Shown: positions 58,088 through 64,000 of the stretch, one piece after another
Numbering within the stretch: the stretch's first letter is position 1
Layout: each line of letters opens with the position of its first letter
DNA from: Silene latifolia
Taxonomy: Eukaryota > Streptophyta > Magnoliopsida > Caryophyllales > Caryophyllaceae
Direction of reading: 5' to 3'
DNA length: 64,000 nt
NCBI RefSeq assembly: GCF_048544455.1
Contig: NC_133537.1
Location: forward strand, 13,763,541 to 13,827,540
Notes under the pieces: generated by a model
Told to the model about the DNA's origin: nothing
The model's input: only the letters and a program-made list of their open reading frames with translations
Database searches by the model: none
Made by a program: the position numbers and the translations under genes

Positions 58088-58487
58088 TTATTCAGTGTCT
58101 TTGTTAGATATATGCTCTCTGTTTGAAAACGCGCTCCCTAAAAGCTAAGATGTTAGGTTTGTTTGCCAGTTTAGTGGTCTGTATGTTATATTTCACTGAA
58201 CACAGATGCCGCGTCTCAAATTTAAATCCGAAATATTTTTGAAATGGCTCCTCATTTTATTTTATTTTGGCGTGGAGAGGGTTAGACGTGTGCAACTTTT
58301 ACCTTAATGATAACAATATGGACGACAAATAGATGACCTATGATAAACATCGACTCAAGTTTTGCGAGTGATGGTTAATTAGAACAACTAGCTTAATGAA
58401 TCATTTTGCTGATGTCCACAAGGTTGGTTCGTGTAATGTCTTCAAAGGGCTTGTGGCGCCCGTTTTGAAGACGACAGATTTTGAATA

Positions 58488-58695
58488 CTCCCTCTGTCCC
58501 GGTCATTTGTTGTCTTTTTCCATTTTTGGGTGTCTCAGTCATTTGTTGTCCTTTTTATTTTTAGAATGAATTTGATGAGTAATTTGATCATTTACACTAG
58601 ATTTATTCCACTTGTCATTTAGTAATTGACCCCCTCCCCTTTTTTTGGTCTTTGTGCCAAAACCAAAGGACAACAAATGACCGGGACGGAGGGAG
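58488..58695. mobile_element. Stowaway MITE downstream of TRM112
   Basis: CTCCCTCTGTCCCGGTCATT and its inverse AATGACCGGGACGGAGGGAG, flanked by TA on both sides. It is 208 bp. This is the best preserved of the three long copies in the window. Confidence 0.9.
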
Positions 58696-59590
58696 TACCA
58701 TTCAGTGACCTTTTGGAAACACGAATAGTATAGGATGGGTATAATCAAAGCCTTGCAACTAATCACACCACATTGCGGAGAAACCCACAAGGCCGAGAAA
58801 ACAGATTTCTATGTACTACAGCTGATATATTCAACTCCAGCTCAGGTAAAACAAACTCCTATGAAAAACTGGCAGGAGAAAAAAAATGAACACGAAATGA
58901 TCAAACAGATTCCCAAAGTGGAGTATCATTTTCATTTGTTTACTACTGGTATTGGCTGCTTGCTGCTCCGGTCCGAAATTCTGGAGACCAACATCAGCGC
59001 AAAAATCATCATCATACTGTAGTACTATACATGAGATGAGATACGTCCATGAACCCACCGTCTGCCTAAACTTGATAGAGATTTCTGTAAATGACATTCG
59101 ACATAGTCAATTTAAACATGCAATTGAATTCCAAAAAAACAATGAGAATTTCAACTACAAAATTCGCGCGAATGTGTAATGTGTGGTGTGTGGATAATGT
59201 GCAATTTACACCCAACGACTTGGTTTGTTTGTTTGGTGTCGTATCTTAAGATTTTTGTGTTATGTTGTTGTGGGCGAAATCGAAATGATAACTTCTCGAG
59301 TTATGGCCATTAGCTAATCGATATCTTATTTTCAAAAGTTAGTTGACGTGAGTGATAAAAATTCTTATTTATGCTTTATTAGATCGATTTCTAACTTTGT
59401 TAATAATATAAATTTTTTAAATCTGATAAGGGTTTATTTATTAAACTAACAAGATATTTTATATGGGTTTGTTGTATCAATGTCGGCGGAAGATACTTTT
59501 GTAGAAAAAAAAGGGGGTTTTCTAAAATATGCCCAATATGCACATGTTAAGATGTTAAGAAAGAAAAGATTTACATCAATAATTCTCTAA
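58696..59590. other. Unassigned intergenic DNA
   Basis: No family is recognised. Frames at 58735-59022 (+) and 58831-59097 (-) overlap each other and lack support. Confidence 0.4.
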
Positions 59591-59905
59591 GGCCTCGTTT
59601 GGTTGTCATACGGGAATTAATATCCCATGATTTTACAAAACACGTGAATTGGCCAATTCATGTGAATTGGCCAATTCATGTGAATTGCCCAAAACTCGTT
59701 TGGTTGACATCCTGGAATTAAATTGACACAGGAGTTTCCAATTACATAGGGAGGGCTAGGTAATTAAACTCCTCCATTATGGAGGAGTTGGGAATTCATG
59801 GGAAAAAGAAAATCCCATGATTTGGGGTAACCAAACATCCCTCATTTTTCCAAATCATGGGATTTTCCAATTCACCCATTTTTAAGAGGGCAACCAAAGG
59901 AGACC
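59591..59905. mobile_element. Tourist-type (PIF/Harbinger) MITE, copy 1
   Basis: Ends GGCCTCGTTTGGTTG and CAACCAAAGGAGACC are inverse, flanked by TAA (59588-59590 and 59906-59908). The interior has the AATTCATGTGAATTGGCC palindromes. It is 315 bp. Confidence 0.83.
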
Positions 59906-59908
59906 TAA

Positions 59909-60197
59909 GGGGTTGTTTGGTTGCCTTCTAAATTCATAGGAATTGGAAAATCATGGGAAGTAGGTAAATGAAGGTTTGTTTGGTTGCCCAATTCATGGGA
60001 AGTAGAACTTCCTATGGAACTCCAATTCCTACATAATGTAGGAAGTCACTTACCTAGCCCCCCTAAGTAAGTGGGAGTTCCTACATGAATTCAAGTTCCT
60101 ACATCCAACCAAACAAGATTTCTATAATTCACATGATTTTCAACTTCATATGAATTTAATCTTTCCGGGAATTCTATCTTCCCATGGTGAACCAAAA
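59909..60197. mobile_element. Tourist-type MITE, copy 2, adjoining copy 1
   Basis: Starts GGGGTTGTTTGGTTGCC and ends GGTGAACCAAAA, followed by TAA. It shares the TAA at 59906-59908 with copy 1. It is about 289 bp with more decayed ends. Confidence 0.7.
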
Positions 60198-61006
60198 TAA
60201 TGAGTGGTTTGGATTTCAATTTCTCATGATATATTGATGTAAATTTTTTTTTTTTAGCATCTTAACATGTGCCTATTTGACACATTTTAGAAAAACCCAA
60301 AAAAAAAAAGAAATTATCTCACTTGTTAAAGATTTAATTAGAAAATAATACTAGTAATTTAGTTGCATCTATGGTCTATCGGAAGTGAAACCTAGGTATA
60401 TTGCTTGGAAGGCAATTATTCTAACCAATGGACTATGCAATCTTTCTTTATCCGTTTTTAGATTAAAACAGTTTAAATAACAATTCACCAATAGATGGGA
60501 CAAACTTTTCCTAATTCTTGGACACTTTGTTTTTTTGTCTCGTCTATCCTGTTTGACTCGTTTTATGTTTACAAGAATTTGTATTCATTTATAGCTATCT
60601 AAAGACATCTCCTCTTTGGATTGTTTTATGTTCAAAGAGAATTGGATGGAGAGGCATGGTTACTTGTCAACAAGGGCATACATACACAATTATGCAAGTG
60701 TTCTTGTTAATTCAACATGGCTATGCATTCTTCGTTTTATGGCCTCTAAAGACACATACATGCTCTCAAGGCTACAATATCTTCTTGTGATTGTTGGTCG
60801 TGGCCATGGCTATAAAGTTCCATACCTATTCAGAGAATCGACTCGATTTGTGTTTGAAACAAGAATGGGACTTTTATTGTATTGCTTGTTATGTACTCCG
60901 TATGTTGGTAGGAGGATGTACTTCGAAAGACTTGGGACAAACACATGCCTAACCAAAAATTAACACCTAATTAGCTTTTCTAATACATTGCATACATATC
61001 CCTTAT
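60198..61006. other. Unassigned intergenic DNA with a 115-codon frame
   Basis: The plus-strand frame 60616-60963 (starts MDCFMFKENWMERHGYLSTR) is open for 115 codons. It has no recognised domain, and no promoter was identified. It could be a remnant exon or chance. The end of the region is the 3' flank of the papain/thioredoxin gene. Confidence 0.3.
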
Positions 61007-62134
61007 TTAAAGGTTTATTACTTTATGTAAAAACTCGGCTACGACTCTGAAACTCTCTTCACCCTCCTTACGCATTTCACTTCTATTTAGTGTGCATCGA
61101 GCTCCTTCTTCCAGTTCTTCTATATGCTTGTATACTTTTATTACTGGTAATTCATTGAGCGTTGACTCATTAACATCATCTCGGGTTACTTCTACTCTAA
61201 TAAATTTCAGATCATCTCTTACCTGCAAGTAGAATCGAGAGACTCTATGAAAGTCCCGAATAATTTGTTCATTATCTTTTTCACTTTCATAAAACAAAAC
61301 AATAAAGTCCAAATTCGGAGTCCTCTCGAATTCCGCCAACTGTTCCAATGACATAACTTCAACCAAATCTTTCGTGTTATATGTTTCTCCATTCGCCAAA
61401 TATATAGGTACTACAGGATGAAATACAACCCATTTGTCAACAGGTTGAGAAGAATTTCGCAACACGTAAATATAATCTTTCTCGCCAGAATCATCTCCTA
61501 TAGAAGTTTTTAACTGCCAATAGTACTTGATCGATTTGTTAGGGAAAGCATAAAAACCAAAACCTACTAACAACATTGAATGATTGTTCGCATTTTTGGC
61601 CTTTTGCATTAGATACGGATCAACCAGTCCCCCGTTATAACAACTGAAAAGTGATGGCGGACAATTTAAGGAAACTACAACTGGTTGCCTTATCAGATAG
61701 CTTTTTATATGAGCATCGCAATTTGGAACTGTCTCCCATTCGTCAATTTGGTAACGATGGCCATTTTCCGATTTCCCCTTAACTAATTCAGCATTTAAAT
61801 CAATAGGCATCACGGAATCCTCAACAATTCCTTCTTTTACAATCCACTCAAAAGCCATCGGGGCCGTGTATCCTTTGCTATTAATATCGTGACAATTTTT
61901 GATCACTTCCATTGCCGACAATTTAGGAATATTAGCACCAGTTTTCAAGTTGATAACTGCACGAGTCGCTTCCGAAACAGTTAAGCCATAACATACACAA
62001 TTTTCCTCTTGATGTACCATATGATTAGGACATAGGGCACTTTCACTATAGACAGAACAAGGCCAAGAAAATTCGTCAACACGGATTGCGCCGGATGTAT
62101 CTATTAGATAGTTTAACGTCCTATTACTTGCCAT
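61007..62134 (-). CDS. Papain-like domain fused to a thioredoxin-like domain, both atypical
   Basis: An intact, intronless 375-aa gene. Residues about 14-248 follow the mature papain (C1A) fold. Q42 and C48 in HQEENCVCYG sit at the spacing of papain Gln19 and Cys25. Then come LSAMEVIKNC, AFEWIVKEGIVEDSVMPI and CYNGGLVDPYLMQ, then NNHSMLLVGFG with the catalytic-type His185, and LKTSIGDDSGEKDYIYVLRN, where Thr210 replaces the catalytic Asn and Ile212 the usual Trp. There is no signal peptide and no pro-region. Residues about 253-375 resemble a thioredoxin fold: VEVMSLEQLAEFE, FIVLFYES, LKFIRVEVTRDD, then LPVIKVYK with a cis-Pro-like P330. The CxxC active site is absent (SEKDNEQ lies there). Both halves may be pseudoenzymes or use altered chemistry. 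The likely site is the cytosol. I know of no established family with this order. Confidence 0.75.
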   Translation of the reverse strand: MASNRTLNYLIDTSGAIRVDEFSWPCSVYSESALCPNHMVHQEENCVCYGLTVSEATRAVINLKTGANIPKLSAMEVIKNCHDINSKGYTAPMAFEWIVKEGIVEDSVMPIDLNAELVKGKSENGHRYQIDEWETVPNCDAHIKSYLIRQPVVVSLNCPPSLFSCYNGGLVDPYLMQKAKNANNHSMLLVGFGFYAFPNKSIKYYWQLKTSIGDDSGEKDYIYVLRNSSQPVDKWVVFHPVVPIYLANGETYNTKDLVEVMSLEQLAEFERTPNLDFIVLFYESEKDNEQIIRDFHRVSRFYLQVRDDLKFIRVEVTRDDVNESTLNELPVIKVYKHIEELEEGARCTLNRSEMRKEGEESFRVVAEFLHKVINL

Positions 62135-62461
62135 TCTCTTACGTAGCTACCTTTATGTGAGACGTCCGCCTCAATAGAAAAAAAAAGAAGAGAGACGGAG
62201 TATTTCGACGAATACTAACAAGAATTATGAGATATAGAAGATATAAAATATAGAAAGACTAGAGTTTTAGAGGATCTCAAAAATATACTCTATATTATGT
62301 TACTTGGAAATCAAGTGTAATAATATAATACTAACAAAGTTATAGAAAGAATAATAGGAAAATATCCTTTATAAATTGAAAAGATATGCTCACATGTCAC
62401 AATTCACAGCCTTATTTTCCTTGGTACCTAAGTTTATTGAAATCACAATTTAAAAAAAAAA
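62135..62461. other. Upstream region of the papain/thioredoxin gene
   Basis: AT-rich. It should contain the promoter on the minus strand. No TATA box is clear enough to assign. A purine-rich patch lies at 62176-62196. Confidence 0.35.
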
Positions 62462-62575
62462 GTGGTAGGATAGAGTTTAGTGGTTAAAAGTTGGGTGAAA
62501 TTCCAAGGAGACACGGGTTCAAGCCTCCCGAAGGTAGTGGTTGCGGGTTCCCTCGTCACAAAAAATAAATAATGA
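62462..62575 (+). mobile_element. tRNA-derived SINE
   Basis: The head has an A-box-like TAGTGGTTAAAAG (62478-62490) and a B-box-like GGTTCAAGCC (62516-62525) at tRNA-like spacing. GGTTGCGGGTTCCCTCGTC and an A-rich tail (AAAAAATAAATAA) follow. An A-run precedes it. It is transcribed by RNA polymerase III if active. Confidence 0.7.
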
Positions 62576-63095
62576 TTAAAGATAAAATGAGTACATTTAT
62601 TAAGTAAATAGGTACGAAATTACTATGCCATGATAAACAACAAAAGGATCACGAAATACAAATAAAAGGGTACGGAAGATCCGTCTCTCAGTAATTTATT
62701 GAAAGACCGTCTCTCATAAGTTTTAGTGATTTTCCTTGATGATCGAATTGAACTGAATTGTCATGCTTGCTGGTTGTTCAATGCTAATATCCACAATCCA
62801 TGTATCACAAATTATAGAACATAATAAGACCGGTTTTACCGTGTGAGACACTCCATTTATGTGAAAGAATCATTCATCTATTACTAATAAATGATGATTA
62901 AATGAATTGTATCGTTTTTACGTAATGAGACCGTCTCATAGTGTAAAACCGTCTCATGCAATAGTTACGTACTATCCATGCATAAGATGCAGATGCATTG
63001 ATCAAATGTCAAGAAAGACTAAAGTAATGAACTGTACTTGGTTGTTACTGAAATTGTAAAATACAAATTTGAAAACAAAAATTAATTTTATAATC
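62576..63095. other. Intergenic DNA between SINE and GT47 gene
   Basis: Contains several GAGACCGTCTCAT and ACCGTCTCAT motifs (about 62690-62955), partly inverted, perhaps remnants of a small inverted-repeat element. The 3' untranslated region of the minus-strand GT47 gene lies at its right end. No gene. Confidence 0.45.
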
Positions 63096-64000
63096 TTAGA
63101 AATTTGTGAAATTCCTAGTATCAAATGATCCAGAAAAGTAAGGATCCCATTCATGTTCCTCTAATTTTCCAAGCCATCTATACTTCCAAGATTGCGTCTC
63201 ATCATACTCGAAACTGTCACTTTTTCCTGCCTTCATATCGTCTTTGATCCTCTCTACTCTGTGGAGCACCCCTTTTATCGTTTCATCAAACGCGTCTTCT
63301 AATGTCTCAAGTCTGCACCTTGGATCAGCATATACTATCTTTGGTATTAACTTTATGATTTGTTCCCTCATTTCGACAACTTTCTGTGGCGGTATCTTCT
63401 CCAACACGGTTTGTATGCTTACTTTTCCGTCTCTTATGTCATACATAGAGATAAATACTGAGTATTTAGTGAAGTCGTGAGGGAAATGCCATAAGTATTG
63501 GATGTAAGCTGAACCTGGATGGAAGAAAACAGGAATGCAACCTGCAAGAATCGAGTCGAATGTTGATCTCCTAGTGTATGAATCCCCTGGAGGTTGCAAA
63601 CAAAATTCAGCATTTTGGAATGTCTTCATTAATTCCGCCGGTTTATGGCACTTGTTTTTCCAATTATTGCAATGTATCATCATACATTTTCTTGACTTTT
63701 CGCATTGGTTTATCAACTGGTTCCTGATTGAGTCGGGTCTGTCGGGTCTTGGAGCTCCGGCAAAGCAAAACAAGTTTTTTCTTTTCTGTCTTCTCATCCG
63801 ATTTTGCCATTCAAACACTTCATCGTCATTTCCCGGGTGAAAATAAGTAGGGTAAGGTATTCCGAAATCATTATTATTCCACGGTGATGACTCGATTACC
63901 AAACCCGTCATGTTTTTTACTTCCGGTAAATAAAGAAATTTAGTCCCCCAGTCGGGATCCTTTGAATTTGCTGACCGCCTAAAATCCCAAGTAATCCGAC
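63096..64000 (-). CDS. MUR3-like xyloglucan galactosyltransferase (GT47), 5' end outside the window
   Basis: The frame is open from the window edge (first full codon at 63998) to the stop at 63096, giving 300 C-terminal residues. It belongs to the GT47 exostosin-like family, clade A. MUR3 and XLT2 in this clade add galactose to xyloglucan side chains in the Golgi. Visible blocks in order are ITWDFRRSAN, DWGTKFLYLPEVKNMTGLVI, SSPWNNNDFGIPYPTYFHPG, KNLFCFAGAPRPD, SIRNQLINQCEKS, then the nucleotide-sugar-binding region FCLQPPGDSYTRRSTFDSIL with AGCIPVFFHPG, and a C terminus with DPRCRLETLEDAFDETI. An internal Met at 63911 is not the start, because conserved sequence continues upstream. No intron in the visible part, typical of the family. 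The N-terminal membrane anchor would lie outside. The exact acceptor specificity cannot be told. Confidence 0.92.
   Translation of the reverse strand, partial: RITWDFRRSANSKDPDWGTKFLYLPEVKNMTGLVIESSPWNNNDFGIPYPTYFHPGNDDEVFEWQNRMRRQKRKNLFCFAGAPRPDRPDSIRNQLINQCEKSRKCMMIHCNNWKNKCHKPAELMKTFQNAEFCLQPPGDSYTRRSTFDSILAGCIPVFFHPGSAYIQYLWHFPHDFTKYSVFISMYDIRDGKVSIQTVLEKIPPQKVVEMREQIIKLIPKIVYADPRCRLETLEDAFDETIKGVLHRVERIKDDMKAGKSDSFEYDETQSWKYRWLGKLEEHEWDPYFSGSFDTRNFTNF

Noticed and set aside
57831-58148. Overlapping 105-codon frame in TRM112
   Set aside because: It is a shifted reading of the TRM112 exon without conserved sequence.
62462-62575. A functional tRNA gene
   Set aside because: A and B boxes are present but no acceptor stem or anticodon arm pairs properly, and an A-rich tail follows. 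It is a SINE.

Overview
The window is nuclear DNA of a flowering plant. Spliced genes with plant-type introns, plant-only families (a MUR3-like GT47 enzyme, FAR1/MULE transposase, plant mobile domain) and dense nested transposons all point that way. The Stowaway MITEs starting CTCCCTCCGTCCCGGTCATT, the scattered GAGACGGTCTC motifs and the TACTCGGYCGAGTA arrays resemble repeats I associate with Caryophyllales, perhaps Caryophyllaceae. That placement is recall, not something the window proves.

Region 1-22 kb is repeat territory. It holds a solo LTR with a clean 5-bp target duplication, the right end of a CACTA element, and a 19-kb nest. The base of the nest is a non-coding LTR element (LARD-type, minus strand, 2863-21918, target duplication TGTTA), itself inserted in a tandem array of palindromes. 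Two younger elements sit in it. One is a gag-only Copia-type LTR element (6972-15774, target duplication ATTCT). The other is a 3.6-kb CACTA element (17033-20615, target duplication TTT) that seems to carry exons of a host gene. Region 22-25.8 kb has a 268-bp TRIM, MITEs and foldbacks.

Region 25.8-38.6 kb holds two real host genes in divergent orientation: a complete 10-exon oxysterol-binding-protein-related gene of the ORP3 type (457 aa, minus strand) and a complete 4-exon Rab5-interacting/EMC6-like membrane protein gene (127 aa, plus strand). The 5.8 kb between them is filled by MITEs, a foldback, an AT-rich tandem repeat, a 1.06-kb TRIM with non-canonical TA...CA ends and a GTT microsatellite.

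Region 38.6-47.5 kb is transposon-derived: a Helitron 3' terminus, a 1.2-kb non-autonomous MULE with a 9-bp duplication, and a truncated Ty3/gypsy fragment. Region 47.5-56.1 kb is one 8.6-kb Mutator-like element with about 80-bp terminal inverted repeats and matching hairpin clusters near both ends. Its cargo is a plant mobile domain gene, a GRF-zinc-finger/membrane gene, an intact 159-aa orphan ORF and a FAR1-type transposase ending in an OTU protease-like domain. It abuts the inferred 5' end of a complete TRM112 gene (57.7-58.1 kb).

The right end (58-64 kb) carries MITEs, a tRNA-derived SINE, an intronless 375-aa gene joining a papain-like domain to a thioredoxin-like domain, both lacking key active-site residues, and the 3' part of a MUR3-like xyloglucan galactosyltransferase gene running off the window. 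The papain/thioredoxin fusion and the cargo-laden MULE are the most unusual objects here.
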